DNA from: Mugil cephalus
Lineage: Eukaryota > Chordata > Actinopteri > Mugiliformes > Mugilidae
Length of the DNA: 64,000 nucleotides
Assembly: GCF_022458985.1 (NCBI RefSeq)
Contig: NC_061781.1
Location: forward strand, 25,035,001 to 25,099,000
Reading direction: 5' to 3'
The notes under the pieces are model-generated. The model searched no databases. It had not been told where the DNA came from and saw only the letters and a list, made by a program, of their open reading frames with translations. Position numbers and translations under genes: made by a program. Shown here one piece after another: positions 12,001 to 25,651 of the stretch. Positions within the stretch are counted from its first letter, which is position 1. Each line of letters starts with the position of its first letter.

Positions 12001-12956
12001 TAAGAAAGACATCGTGAACAAGTTGCTTCCAAACTTTTGTCCTGTGGTGTTTGTACTATAAACATATTTTTAATATATTTACACCGTTTTATTTATTGAT
12101 TGCTTTTCTACCTCAGATAATTTTAACTTTTAACCATTTTTTTTTAATCTGACTCCTGGAGAATTCTAGATAAAATTCCTATTGTACGCAGCTTGTCTGT
12201 GCACAAAATGGCAAATAAAGTTTTTCAATCTTGAATCTTGCTTTAAAACTCCCTAATATGCTCATTTTATGGTAAAAACAATGGTTGGATTAACCAGATA
12301 GTGGCTCACGGAGACTCCTGTCATTAACCCTGGTGCTCACAGATATATTTATATATTTTAGCAGCTTCTCCTTTACTTCCACTCTCTCTGTTATATATGT
12401 ATCTAGTCAATGCTTTGCTAAGTCAAGGTTAGCAAAGCTGTTCCTCCAGACCAACGTCAAGCGTGTCTCATGATTTAAAAGCCAGAAATAAGAAGTCATT
12501 TATGTAAATTTCTCAATAATCTGAGTGACACATTAATACATATTTAAATGACATTATCAATAAAAAGTGAAACACACCTTTAAGAGATGAACATTTTTGG
12601 AGAATCTTGCATCAGAATTTCATGTATTCGTGTTAAAATAACCTAATTTTACCTCATAACTTGAACCAGAGAACATCGGAGCAGTGAATGTCCTGCTCTC
12701 TGTGCAGTTTAATAGTGTTTGACATTTTGCTGCAGAGCTGAAAGTGGTTTGTGTTATTATTATGTTTTATCCTGAACCGTGTGTCTGTTCTCAGGTCAAA
12801 GAATATTTGAAGCTGGAGTACGAAAGGAACGGGAAGCCCCGCGACGACCCGTTCTACGAGAAGATCATGGCCGACATATTCCGCAAGAGCGACCAGGACA
12901 GAGACGGACTGATCAGCGCGAAGGAGTATAACATTTATGAGCACGACGAGCTCTAG
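9048..12956 (+). CDS. fkbp7: Peptidyl-prolyl isomerase FKBP7 (ER, EF-hand)
   Basis: ER-lumen FK506-binding prolyl isomerase with C-terminal calcium-binding EF-hands. Coding exons are 9048-9265, 9504-9655, 11361-11488 and 12795-12956, giving 219 residues. The order is a signal peptide (about 1-22), an FKBP domain (about 30-140, with KKGDLINAHYDGYLAKGGS and WFVLGVGQVIKGLD), EF-hand loop 1 at 155-166 (DLDKDKTLTKEE), EF-hand loop 2 at 199-210 (DQDRDGLISAKE), and a C-terminal HDEL retention signal (216-219). The sequence is closer to human FKBP7 than to FKBP14 (NAHYDGYLAK, KPRD, KEYN.Y). The ATG at 9048 was chosen for its A at -3. In-frame ATGs at 9030 (weak context, C at -3) and 9051 are alternatives. 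Confidence 0.95.
10453..10520 (-). repeat. (AAGAT)n array with reverse LINE-type tail
   Basis: About seven perfect AAGAT units run into CTCATTGATCATCATTGGGA. On the minus strand this reads as the usual retroelement 3' end (TCCCAATG, then GATCAATGAGG), followed by a simple repeat. Confidence 0.6.
10881..10910. repeat. (TTCC)n microsatellite
   Basis: Seven and a half perfect TTCC units inside fkbp7 intron 2. Confidence 0.85.
11489..12794. other. fkbp7 intron 3
   Basis: 1.3-kb AT-rich intron with no exon. It has a poly(T) run near 11807-11827 and a plus-strand retroelement-like 3' tail near 12205-12240 (CAAATAAAGTTTTTCAATCTTGAATCTTG). Confidence 0.55.
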
Positions 12957-13230
12957 TGGCAGGAGGTGGTGGCCAACGTCGGCCATGTTTTAGTTTGTGT
13001 AGATATTTAGAGAATGAAACCAAAGGGAATATCCACCCACAGATTATTTTCTGTCTGCTTTTCCTTAAATGAAACTTCCCCCCTCGTCCAATCAGGCCTG
13101 TAGAGAACGTCGATGTCTCTCTCTTCCTCTTCTTTGTTTTTTACCCACATGATTTAAAGTAAAAGGTAAAGTTTGCAAATAAGAACATCAGGCAGAGAAA
13201 CCACTAAGTTTTACTGTTATTCCCGTGTTT

Positions 13231-13366
13231 AAAGGACCAGTGTTTGGGAATAAGTGGGGCTTTTAGCTGTAACGGAACTTAAATTTCATAATAATGCCTC
13301 CATTAAGGTTTTTATTAGATTAGAAGGTTTGAAATCTCACCACTAAATCCTACACACTGGTCCTTT
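13231..13366. mobile_element. Short MITE with perfect 13-bp inverted ends
   Basis: Begins AAAGGACCAGTGT and ends ACACTGGTCCTTT, a perfect 13-bp terminal inverted repeat around a 136-bp element without coding capacity. Similar AAAGGACCAGTGTGTAGG-type MITEs are common in fish genomes, from memory. It lies in the presumed 3'UTR of fkbp7. Confidence 0.8.
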
Positions 13367-14061
13367 GAGTCTTTGTACTGGTGAATATTCACTAAATTTA
13401 AATGCACTAGAAATTCAAAGCATCGTGTTTCTGCGAAGCCGTTTACATGATAAATGTTTCAAGGTTGATGTTCATAATGTTTTAAAGCAGGTGTGTTTAT
13501 CCTTTCTGCCAGAAATGTACACATCTCCTTCAGGAATGCGTCTCTGCCTGAGCCTTGAAAAAGTCTCAGAGAGGCGGCTTTTATACATGTGCACAGATGA
13601 TTGTAAACCAGCAGTAAACAGTGAATTCTCCTGAATGTGAGATGCATGATTCATGTCCACAACATTCACCTAAAACCAGAATAATACCAGAATATGAGAC
13701 GCGTCTTCATCTGAAAACCTGAAAAAGGCCAAATCCACAAACATGTTGATCCACATTTTGAATATCTGAATATACTTGTGTGTGCGTGTTTGCAGTTTGC
13801 ACAATGTTGTGGAATCATGTTGTGGTTCTGAGACTCGTGTCTGTCATGTGAGGATGTATTTTAACGGGGCACAAAAACAAACCACTCACAGTTTACCCAC
13901 TCAACTTTTCTGCAACTCTTCCTCTATTCTTCAAACCCACAGCGGTTCACAGCTTCATGTCATTTTGTTGAAAAGGCGACTGCGGTGTTTAGTTTTTTTT
14001 TTTTTTTCTCAGATAAGAAGAGATAAAGACACAAACTGTGAGATGTTTGAGTACAAGTGAT

Positions 14062-14067
14062 AATAAA
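14062..14067 (+). promoter_or_regulatory. Candidate fkbp7 poly(A) signal
   Basis: First AATAAA on the plus strand after the fkbp7 stop codon, implying a 3'UTR of about 1.1 kb that would include the MITE at 13231-13366. No transcript evidence is available. Confidence 0.45.
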
Positions 14068-14901
14068 ATACACACACAAGTTGTATCTTTTTGTGGTCTA
14101 AGCCAGTGACTCCTAGTGGTCAATGGTGTAACTGCAACGGGTCCATGAAAATAAAATATCCTTTAAAAAAGATCATATGACATTTATGGAAGTAGGATTA
14201 TTTCACTCAAATGTGACTGAGACCTTTATCTACCTAAAGTACAGAAGTTTTTTTCTCTAATTACATCTGTTTCACAAGTGCAATTCACCGTATTTTATCA
14301 AGAGATCTCTCCTCGGTTGCATTGTTCAAAGTTTTAGAGTGTTAATACAAACTTAACACAATCTGCATCCATTTCAAATTATGAGCCCGGTACTGTTTGA
14401 ATGCGCCCCATCCGTTTCTTAATAACGCTCTTATTGTGAAACATCTGCAGGAAGGTGCATTAACGTGCACGTTCAGGTTAGCACTTGAAATTAATATGGT
14501 CCTGACTTCAGAAAGCAACAGATTTTATGTAAAAGTCTGTGGTAGAATTACTGACATCTGCAGTATAATGCAGGAGTTTTTCAGGACCCCAAACTGAGCC
14601 CTACCTACATTATAACACATTATTATTATCATTTTGCATTCAGTATTAAGCTATTCAAATAACACACAGGTTTAGATATTATTTTTTTTAAATTGCACAC
14701 GTGCAGCAGTAGCGTGGCTGTGCTACTGCCGTAAACATAAACATGTATGGATTTCACCTGCAGTACCTCCCCGGACCCATAGGGGTCGCAAACGCCTGTT
14801 GAAAACCTATGGTGTGACGAGCAATCACAAGAATTTAGTTTGAAAACTTTCCATAAACTGAACTCACTCTCAGTAGTGACTAGTTTAAAAATTAAAACAC
14901 A
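14068..14901. other. fkbp7-osgepl1 convergent intergenic segment
   Basis: Spacer between two convergent genes. Apart from the hAT-like repeat near 14610-14810, I see nothing functional in it. Confidence 0.5.
14610..14812 (+). mobile_element. hAT-like MITE, degenerate copy
   Basis: Shares CATTTTGCATTCAGTATTA, TTCAAATAACACACAGG, GCAGTACCTC and AGGGGTCGC with the copy at 21825-22022. The outer inverted ends are eroded. It lies downstream of osgepl1 and outside the gene. Confidence 0.7.
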
Positions 14902-14907
14902 TTTATT
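14902..14907 (-). promoter_or_regulatory. Candidate osgepl1 poly(A) signal
   Basis: TTTATT on the plus strand is AATAAA on the minus strand, about 70 bp after the osgepl1 stop codon. It implies a short 3'UTR. Confidence 0.5.
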
Positions 14908-14978
14908 TATAAATAGCAGCACATTTCAGATATTCTACATTCAGAAAACCTCAAAGTGACAAAACAAAGACGGAGGTG

Positions 14979-17900
14979 TCAGTTGTTGATCTTCATCCTG
15001 ACTGATGGCAACTTGATCGCTGCAGCTTTCACCTCCTGTGTAATATCAACCCCCAGAGGTGCCCTGCAACGCAACACTTCTGTGAGCCAGAGTCTTTTAT
15101 CTCAGCTGGAGAAACGTGAGAGAAACCCGGGGACTTACTTTGGTTCATAGAGGACATTCACGTCTGGAGGCAGGATCCCTTTCCCCTCTCTCAAACGCTC
15201 AACACCGTTCCTGGACAAAAAAATAAAATAAATAAATAAATTATAGTTGGTCTCTGAAGCTTTTTAATGGGGAGTCCTGACAGTAGTTCATACACACCAT
15301 GCAATCATCACTCCGTTGTCGGTGCAGAATTTGGCAGGAGGACAGAGCAGGTGCAGACCAGTCGTCTCCGTGATAATTGTCAGAGCCTTGCGGATGTACT
15401 GGTTGCTCGCAACTCCTCCAGACAGCACCTAGACAAGAGGAGGAGCTCATGGGTCTCTCTTAGTGTCAAAAGAATTCATGCAAATAACAAATAACAACAA
15501 CAATCAAACTTTATTGATAATAAATAACAACAACAATCAAACTTTATTGATAGACTTTTCATAGAAAAGATGCAGCCCAAAGTGCTTTATATAAAAACTA
15601 AGCAAAAAAACACTATCAGAGCAGAATCAGAATCTCTTCATTGGCCAAATGTGCAGTGTACCCAGGAATTTTACTTGGTGTCAAATAAAACTTAACATTA
15701 TATACAATTTAGAAAAATAAAAGCTGGAAACACACATGTGATGCAATGACCAGAATAAATACAGGCAGGAAGTGGTTGCTGCCGTGGAACACACGCAGAT
15801 TTATAAACACAGAGGAAACGCTCTCCATCCTCAACACTTTAAAGTTGAGGAAACACTCAAGAGATAAAAGTAATAATTTCTAATTATAATTTAGTAACTA
15901 CCTAAATGATAAAAAGAAACTTTATTCTCCTCTTGAACTCAAAGAGGTAACAATAACTTAAGGTTTACACTTTGTGTAATATCACTACGTCATTCTTTAA
16001 TTTAATCCATGTACTGAATCTGCTATGTTACATTTATTCCATTTTTATGGCCATTTATCTCGACTCTTTTTGTTACTGGCAACAGGCCTGACAACGCACA
16101 CAATCTGCTGCTTTTGCTCCATCACTTTTGTGTATTTCTTCTCTTGCTCTTTAATTTTATGCATCGCTCTTTGTCCTCCTATTTACCTAATTATAAATAA
16201 AGTTTTTTTTGATTCTGATTAAGTCTCACGATCAAACTTTCTAGCATCTCTCTAAAGATAAACATAATAAAGGTTGTTGAGTAATGTTCTGAAACAACGT
16301 GGAAGTGCAGTTTTACAAATGTTACAATATCTGGATGAATTAATACATTTATTTGGGACTGTTTTTATCGGCATCACGACATTTGATAAAGAGAAAGATA
16401 TAAAATAGAACATTAACTGGTTATGATTCAGTCACTACAACACAGGGTCAATTTGCATATTTTTGTAGATTTGAGTGCGTCTATGTTTACGATTTACTTT
16501 ATTTCATCTTATTTTATATTTTTTAATACCACAAACTCCAGGAAAATTCCTTGTATGTACAAATATATTTGGCAATAAAGTCTTTTCTGATTCTGATTCT
16601 GATGCAAACACTGAATGCAACTTATTTCCATTTACTAACTAAAACAAAAAGCGACGACAACACACTCACTAAGATGGGGTTGTTTGACGGCAGCAGGTTG
16701 TGCGCTTTACAGAACAAGATGGCGCGATGCGTGCGCTTGGCGAGATGACAGGCGACCGTGTGCTGTGCGGCGGCTGCAATGTCTCGTGCACATTTCAGCA
16801 GCGTCCCTTGTTGTACGCCTGCAGAAACACGTTTACACAAGAATCTCATTCGTTGTTGACTGTGCGTAGCTGCTACATGTGTTCAGTGCTTTCTAACCTT
16901 CCTTCGCCTCCTCTTTCATTATCGCCATCGATATTTGGTTCCGTATTCCAGCGAAAGAGAAGCAGCAGTCGTACGTTTGTCCCATAGGCGTCCTGAAGGG
17001 AAACCTCGTCCCATCGCCCTCCTTTGCCAGAAGCTCTATGGCTTGTCCCCCACTCAGTGTGGAGCACTGAGGGTGTTTTATGAGGGACAGACGCCGAGCC
17101 ACCTGCAACAAAAGACAATGTTTGACTCTGTCTCAGATCCCACTGAATGTTACAATAGTGACAAATATCAGCCATAACTGTTAAGATCTTACTTTATCTA
17201 GTGTGTCTCCTGGAGCTTCATCCAGTGTGTGACCTAAAAGCAGAAAGTCATCGACTCCGCGAGCCACAGCGAGAAGCGAGTGACCGCCAGAAATGAGTAG
17301 AACCAGGAAGGGGAAGGAGACGGGCTGCAGCATCCTCACCGTCAGGGCGTGAGCCTCCATGTGGTGGATGGGGATGAACGGGACGTCGTGCTGCCTCACA
17401 AACCTCTGACTGAACTCGAGGCCGACGCGCAGGCACAGGCCCAAGCCTGGCTTCACCGTGGTGGCCACAGCGGAGAGCTGAGCCGGAGTCACGCCGCTCC
17501 GCTCCAGAGCCTCCTGCACCACACGCCCGATGTGTTCTCTGTGGAGCTGCTGGGCCACCGTGGGGATGATGCCACCAGTCCTGCAGCGAGAATCACAATC
17601 AAAAATACTTTGTCACAGCAGCTCCTACTCAAAGTGTTCAGAACAAAGAGCAACGGAGGCAGTAAGTAAGAACAAGTAGACAGAATTATAGAAAAATATT
17701 CACTGACTGTACAACAACCCTAACAACAGTAACAGCAACAGCAACAACACCACCCACTAAAACTACAGCAGTGGGCAGGCAGATCAGCGTGGCCTGTTGT
17801 TCTAGGCAGCTATTGCTGCAGGGATCAGACTTTTCCCTCAGCGGATCTTCCTGAACTTGAGGGTTCTGTACCTGCGCCCTGAGGGTAGTGGGGTGAAATA

Positions 17901-18913
17901 TTGGTGCAGTGTGTGGGTGATGTCTCGTGCTATGTTGTTTGCTAGGCGGAGGATGGACTTTCTGTTTAGGTCTGTGAGGTTTGGTGTGGGGAGATAGAGT
18001 AACAACAGAAGATGAGGTGCAACGTGAAGTCCTTTGAGTTTGCGAATGGCTGACAGTCTTTGTTGGCTCCTTTTTTGAATGACCATGGTTTACTGATCAA
18101 AGGTGAGTTTATTGTCCAGAGTAATTCCCAAGTATTTGAATGTGTTCACTGTCTAAACTGTTTGGGTGTTTATGATGATGAGGTGCTGTGGTGGGGGGGG
18201 ACTGAACAGTAATTCTTGTAGTCAACAAGTAGTCCTTGCTTTTAGTGACATTAAATCCAGAGTGGATTGTGATACTTTTTCTTCCGGTACAATATCGATT
18301 CTAAAAGAAAAACATCACCACCACTTTTTCTGTACAAGTACAATAAACTGGAAATGGATCATTTGGATTAATCTTGTTTTTTGACTGAATTTGTTCAATG
18401 AATTATCACTAATGTCATCTGGTGTACATATATACACGACTTGTAATATAAGCTGCATTTAAAATGTCTCAGTGAACTATGAAGAATATTCCAATACAAT
18501 AATACCGCTATAATGTATCGTATCGTGACTCAAATATCATGATATATATCGTTTCGTAACCTAGAGTCATCCAGGTAATGGTCGTCCAAGAGGCGTTGAA
18601 AAAAAGTCTACTGTACTTGAAATTTATGAAACTCTACAAGTCCAGTTGCCTTTTTTTTTTTTTGGATAAACATCATGATATACGAGCAGAGACCTGACAC
18701 CCACCTCAGGTGAACTTCTTTCTGTGAATGTAGAGACTCCCCCAGTATTGAAGCATTCTCGTCCATCACAGCAGCTCCAGTCTCATCGCAGCTTGTCTCA
18801 ATACCCAAAACTAATCTGGAGCAGGATGCTTTTCCAAACGTAGGAGTCAAACAAAAACTGCTTCTTTTATGCTGGAGCAGCCTCTGCAGAACTTTTCTAT
18901 GAAACATGGTCAT
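14979..18913 (-). CDS. osgepl1: Mitochondrial tRNA N6-threonylcarbamoyltransferase
   Basis: Kae1/TsaD/Qri7-family enzyme that makes t6A at position 37 of mitochondrial tRNAs. Coding exons are 18913-18705, 17580-17193, 17102-16898, 16818-16670, 15428-15298, 15210-15139 and 15063-14979. All have GT-AG sites and the frame stays open, giving 412 residues against about 414 in human. A basic N-terminus of about 33 residues looks like a mitochondrial presequence. Family motifs are GIETSCDET (37-45), the metal-binding HMEAH (143-147), SGGH (167-170), a VLSGGVASNQYIRKAL block, and CTDNGVMIAW with Asp at about 354. ATG 18913 is used; 18907 is an in-frame alternative. As in human 2q32.2 it has the same orientation as ormdl1, but alkbh6 and adat3 lie between them here. 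Confidence 0.95.
15429..16669. other. osgepl1 intron 4, retroelement tails
   Basis: AT-rich intron. It contains a short direct repeat (about 15490-15520 and 15522-15552, ACAACAACAATCAAACTTTATTGATA) that begins a fish 'AAACTTTATTGATA ... AAGTGCTTTATATAAA' element, a reverse-oriented LINE-type tail near 15617-15680 (GAATCAGAATCTCTTCATTGGCC), and two forward tails, near 16190-16220 and 16570-16605, ending in AATAAAGT...TGATTCTGATT. Confidence 0.6.
17838..18120 (-). mobile_element. LINE ORF2 C-terminal remnant
   Basis: Minus-strand reading frame with FKYLG, then TLDNKLTFDQ, QKRSQQRLSAIRKLKGLHV and, further on, LPSGRRYRTLKFRK. This is the pattern of the reverse-transcriptase thumb and C-terminal region of L2/Rex-type LINEs (FLG.....L.W..HT...KA.QRL..LR.L, then LLP.G.RYR.LK). 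The frame is broken and internally shortened, so it is a dead fragment. It lies inside osgepl1 intron 1 on the gene's own strand. Confidence 0.75.
18270..18570 (+). mobile_element. Dispersed MITE-like repeat, copy 1
   Basis: Shares long blocks with 38549-38930: TGTACAAGTACAATAAA, TGGATCATTTGGATTAAT, CAATGAATTATCACT, AGCTGCATTTAAAAT, and a tail of TATCGTATCGTGA repeats. Both copies are on the plus strand. It sits in osgepl1 intron 1. Confidence 0.8.
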
Positions 18914-21231
<2,318 letters not shown>

Positions 21232-21824
21232 GACTGGTGACACTTATTCATGTGTACAGGACAGATTTATGGATGTGGACCCACTGAATCAATGCTCAAT
21301 CACTTAAATATCAACTGGATATGATCAAAGGCAACGGTTCTGTCATATTGTCTTATTTTTTTTATGTCTCCTTTGTTAAGGTGAAAGAAACATTCTCATC
21401 ACTAGAGGGTAGCGCTGCGGCTACGATGAATTAGTATGTTTTTCTAGAAAGAAAGGACGTGTCCCTCACAGGGGTGGGACTGTAGTTTATGGTATAGACT
21501 TATTTTCTGTCCCACCTAAAGGGAATAATAAGAAAATAATATATATATATATAAATATCTTTTAATTAAATCACTACTTATGCAACGTCAGCACATTAAA
21601 AATAGTCATCTTCTATTAAAAGGAGATGAAAGTTTCCCAATTTATTTATTAAAGCAGCTCTTTAACCTTTCAGGTCACAAAAACCTGACCCTCAGTATGT
21701 TCACATGGATGTGGTTTAAAAACTCATGACAAGCAACATGTTTTATGTAAAACATGAAACTTTTCTGGACATTATCAAAGACAACAGTTCATATAGTGCT
21801 GCTAGAAACCTGAATATTTTAAAT

Positions 21825-22022
21825 CAGGGGTCTCCAACGTTTCTCAGTCCAATCATTTTGCATTCAGTATTAGGTGATTCAAATAACACACAGGTTAATG
21901 TTTTTTCAAACATGCAACAGTTTGATATAAATAAATAAATATATAATGTGTCTAATCAACCAAAGATTTTGAGACCCCCTTGCAGTACCTCTGCAGGCCC
22001 CCTAGGGGTCGCGGATCCCCTG
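21825..22022 (+). mobile_element. hAT-like MITE
   Basis: Starts CAGGGGTCTCCAACG and ends GGATCCCCTG, giving imperfect inverted ends of the hAT type (CAGGGGT...ACCCCTG). It is about 200 bp with no ORF. It shares internal blocks with the copy at 14610-14812. I did not see a clear 8-bp target duplication. Confidence 0.7.
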
Positions 22023-22961
22023 TTGAAGACGTATGATTATTACAATGATCTAACAAACAGCTGTGTAACACCAACAGGAAGAACTACCCACGTTTAGAAC
22101 TGTGTCTGTAAATTCCTTCGATCAGAAAGACAAAAAAATAAGTAAATGAATGAAAAGTACTAAATTTTGATGTTGTTGATTTGTCTGATACATAAAATAA
22201 ATGAATGTTAAAATGCTTCGATGGTGTCTTTTATGGCTCTGAGGAAATAACACGACTAACAAGAGACTCGAGCTGCATTGTGGGAAATGAAGGATTTTTG
22301 GATGGTGCCACCTGCTGAACATTCATCTTTTTTAAATCTGAGAGGCTACAACAGCTCATGGCTGCTGAGCCACTTTAACGGCTACATATTAGAACTGTTT
22401 ATAAATGATCCACCACCAAAAATAAAAGGTTAATCGAGCAGGAAATTCACCATCAACAAGTTCATCATTGTTTTTGAGTGACGACACGGATGAAGGTCTA
22501 AGTCTTGTAAACTTCTGCAGACTTGCAGTGCTCAAGTATTCAACTGTTGCAAGATTTCTGAGCAAGAGTCTTAAAAATGTGCTAATCCCAATGTAAGGCC
22601 TCAAAACGTCTTAAACGTGAGCATATTTTGCATTGTAGGCCCTAAATTAGTCTTAAATCCTTACGTCCTTTATCACCATTTACTCCATTTGCAGTGTAAC
22701 CCCCCACCCCGCCCCCCTCTGGCCCCGGCCTGTTATGTTTCTGTCCTAAACTGATAATTGAATGACAATAAATTTAGTTATTTTGAAAGTTACTCTGGGT
22801 CTCTGTCTTAAATCTAATCATACTGGTCTTAAAAAGTCTTAAATTTCACTTGTTCAAACCTGCAGAAACCCCATAATAATTAGTATAATATATATATAAT
22901 AATTACATGAATAAATTATTGTATTCCAGTTTGATTTATATGGAAGAGAATTAGAGCCACT
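22023..22961. other. alkbh6-adat3 intergenic segment
   Basis: AT-rich spacer with a G/C-rich patch near 22700-22730 and a LINE-like tail near 22763-22790 (GAATGACAATAAATTTAGTT). No gene seen. Confidence 0.5.
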
Positions 22962-23127
22962 GAAACAGAAAATGTAATTAGAGCAAATGATTTTTTGTTT
23001 TAGTTCTGACTTTAATCTCATAATTCTGATTTACTTTTTTTTCTCAGTCTTCTCAGATTAACGTCAGAATTATGAGATTAAAAAAACAAAAATCATTTGC
23101 TTTAATTACATTTTTTTTTCTAGTTTC
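22962..23127. mobile_element. Hairpin MITE just upstream of adat3
   Basis: The two halves are near-perfect inverted copies. The left arm runs GAAACAGAAAATGTAATTA, then AGCAAATGATTTTTTG, then TTAATCTCATAATTCTG. The right arm carries the same words in reverse complement and ends in TAATTACATTTTTTTTTCTAGTTTC. The transcript would fold into a long hairpin. It ends 115 bp before the adat3 start codon. Confidence 0.8.
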
Positions 23128-23242
23128 TTTGTGTCCACCACAGCGTGAAGGTTTTGTCATCACGTGCTCTGTCCTGTAAACGTCCCGACCGCTGTTTACT
23201 TTGCTGTGAAATCCTTTTTTTCAACAGAGCGACACGGAGACA

Positions 23243-24244
23243 ATGGAGCCACAGACGAAGCGCTGGAAGAGGTCGGTGTGTGACTGCGACTCCTGGGTCG
23301 CGTACCCCGTCCTGTCGGATGAGCAGTCACAAGACGTGGAGCTGGTGGAGGCGTTCGCCGCCCCCATTGTCAACAAGAAGGAAACCTCTCGCCTCCTCAG
23401 GGAGCTGAGCGGCCTCTACCCGTTGACAAACCTCCAGCACATCAAACGTGTCCGGGCGTGCAAAGACAAGGACAGTCCTCACCCTCTGGAGGTCCTCGTT
23501 TGTCTTGTGAGCGACGCCCCAGACGTGGGTTCTCTGCTGCCCTCAGACGGCGTTAATCCCGACGGGTTAGGTGAACCTTTCGTGGTTAAGATCCCTGCGC
23601 GCCCCCCGTTAACGCGGCCCCAGTTTGAGCTGGCGAGCCGACACTGGCCCACGTCCTTCCACGAGGACAAACGGGTGACGGTCGCCCTGAGAGGGCAGCT
23701 CTTCAGCCCCCGCCAGAAAGCATCCATGCACGCGTACATGACGTCGGCCTTGGCCGCTGCCAGAGCCGGGAGGGAGCTGGGGATGGAGGAGGCGGTCGGC
23801 GCCGTGGTGGTGGACCCAGACCTGGAGAGAATCATTGCAGTGGGTCACGACTGCAGAGGCGACCACCCTTTGCATCACGCCGTCATGGTCTGCATTGACC
23901 TCGTGGCTCGGAGTCAGGGCGGCGGGTGTTATCGCTTCGACAGTTACCCCGCCTGCAGATTTAATTCTCCAAACTCAGATAAAGAGTCAAGCTCTCAGCC
24001 GTATATTTGCACCGGGTACGACATTTACGTGACCAGGGAGCCGTGTGTCATGTGCGCCATGGCACTGCTGCACTCTCGGATCGGCAGAGTTTTCTACGGC
24101 GCGGCCTCAGCCGATGGTGCGTTAGGGACCAAGTTCAAAATCCACTCCCAGAAGGACCTGAACCATCGCTTCGATGTCTACAGAGGAGTCCTGAGTCAAC
24201 AGTGCGAGGAGCTGGACAGTCTGGATGTCAAAGAGGAGAGTTGA
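23243..24244 (+). CDS. adat3: tRNA-specific adenosine deaminase subunit ADAT3
   Basis: Non-catalytic partner of ADAT2 in the complex that converts A34 to inosine in tRNA anticodons. A single coding exon encodes 333 residues (human about 351, also one coding exon). The N-terminal half fits the ADAT3-specific region. The C-terminal half is a cytidine/deoxycytidylate deaminase domain with a zinc site of H212 (HAV) and PCVMC (Cys 268 and 271). Valine at 214 replaces the catalytic glutamate of active deaminases, which is the normal ADAT3 state. The segment [20 protein letters not shown]-like near 283-297 is also typical. A strong acceptor (TTTTTTTCAACAG, ending at 23227) lies 15 bp before the ATG, so a spliced 5'UTR exon is likely. 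Local G+C is much higher than in the flanks. Confidence 0.95.
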   Translation: MEPQTKRWKRSVCDCDSWVAYPVLSDEQSQDVELVEAFAAPIVNKKETSRLLRELSGLYPLTNLQHIKRVRACKDKDSPHPLEVLVCLVSDAPDVGSLLPSDGVNPDGLGEPFVVKIPARPPLTRPQFELASRHWPTSFHEDKRVTVALRGQLFSPRQKASMHAYMTSALAAARAGRELGMEEAVGAVVVDPDLERIIAVGHDCRGDHPLHHAVMVCIDLVARSQGGGCYRFDSYPACRFNSPNSDKESSSQPYICTGYDIYVTREPCVMCAMALLHSRIGRVFYGAASADGALGTKFKIHSQKDLNHRFDVYRGVLSQQCEELDSLDVKEES

Positions 24245-24497
24245 GAGGGAAGCGGAGCAGCCAGATGTAAAACTTATCAGAATATGAGTCTAGTGACACT
24301 TTATTTAGATTTCATTATGGGCTGTGTTTCAACTGAGAGGCAAAAAAAGACCTATGCATGAAACGGGATAGTCCCACAACCAGAACCAACCAGAGGAAGG
24401 GGAGGAAGTTGGTCTGGTTTCAGGGCGAGAAGTGGAGAACGAATATCTGTCACTGGGGTCCATGTTCGGTCCGTGTATGTTTTAGCCTTTTACATTC

Positions 24498-25180
24498 AGA
24501 GGACGTTAAAAAAGAAAGAAGCGGTTATTTGATTATCATTTTAAAATTCAAGGCATTTGTCTTTATTAGAGTCGAGAAAGAATAAACAAAACTTTATAAA
24601 AAAAAATCCATCGATTTTCACTTTCGGTTTCTAAAAACAAAAAATAAAATTACTAGAAGACAAAAACAAAAAAACGCCCGATTTTTAAAAAAAAATTATT
24701 TTAGTTTTTCATATTATGCGACCGGAAGTTGCCGTTTTCAAAGTAAGAGCACGTATGAGGACTTAGCTGTTAAACATAAGTTGATGGACGTTGTTTTTCG
24801 AAACAATAAAAGAGTGAGTCTCAGGGATGCAGACAAACTAAGCCGCATGTTTCAGGTAAAAAATAAATAAATTAATTAATTAAACTCACGTTAAAGTCAG
24901 GTTCTAAAGACATTTTATCCTGGTCTAGGGACACCACAGATAGAAGTCATATATTTTGGGAACTCTTGCCAGAAACGGTACCGTCCTCACACCTGCTCTT
25001 ACTTTGAAAACGGCAACTTCCGGTTGCAAAAAATATGAAAAAGAGGCGTTAATTTTTTGTTTCTGTTTTCTAACGGTTTTATTTTTAGAAACAGAAAATG
25101 AAATGCCTCGAATTGCAATTAAAATTTTTCATGTTTAAAATGAAAATCAAATAATCTTTTGTCTTTTAATGTCCTTTTCT
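24498..25180 (-). mobile_element. Long-inverted-repeat transposon, copy A
   Basis: About 680 bp, bounded by degenerate inverted ends (left AGAGGACGTTAAAAAAG, right AATGTCCTTTTCT). The arms are long: left TTATTTGATTATCATTTTAAAATTCAAGGCATT, and on the right the same words in reverse complement. Inner arms carry CCGGAAGTTGCCGTTTTCAAAGTAAGAGC on the left and its reverse complement on the right. The core is in the opposite orientation to copy B (49824-50752). No transposase is seen. An AATAAA at 24581 inside the left arm could serve as the adat3 poly(A) signal. Confidence 0.8.
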
Positions 25181-25650
25181 CAACAGTAAATCCAATAACC
25201 AAACATGGAATTTCAGGAAGTGTGAAGGTGTTTCCATAAGAATTTGTTTTGAATAAAGTTTTTAATTTTGATAATTCTTGCGTTGTGAGGTGGATGTGTT
25301 TGAAACAACTTGTACTTAACTATAGAATTCCTTGATCACTTTGAGCAAATCCTCAAATTACACGACTAAAGTACCTGAACCTCGCAAATGAGAAATCCCA
25401 TAATGACCGGAAACCAGTCGATGCTCATCCATGAGACAGAAGTCGGAGGGCACAAACATTTTAATAAGATTAAGAACAAGAAATATCAAGTACTACGAGC
25501 TACGACCAAACAAAGCAGGACTAGCTGCCTTGATTATAGCAAAAAGTTGTAATAATCTACAGAGCAGCTACATGAGCGTAAGTTCATCACAAGGACACAG
25601 GAGACCTCCCTCAGTTAACACTCTGCAAACCGACAACAACAATATGTCAG

Positions 25651-25651
<1 letters not shown>
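25181..25651. other. Spacer between transposon copy A and the (AC)n array
   Basis: AT-rich, with no gene or element recognised. Confidence 0.4.

Noticed and set aside
16684-16987. Plus-strand ORFs opposite osgepl1 exons 3-4
   Set aside because: Shadows of the minus-strand gene, which is supported by splice sites and family motifs.
23479-23878. Minus-strand ORFs opposite adat3
   Set aside because: Antisense shadows of the high-G+C adat3 exon; no domain or splice context.
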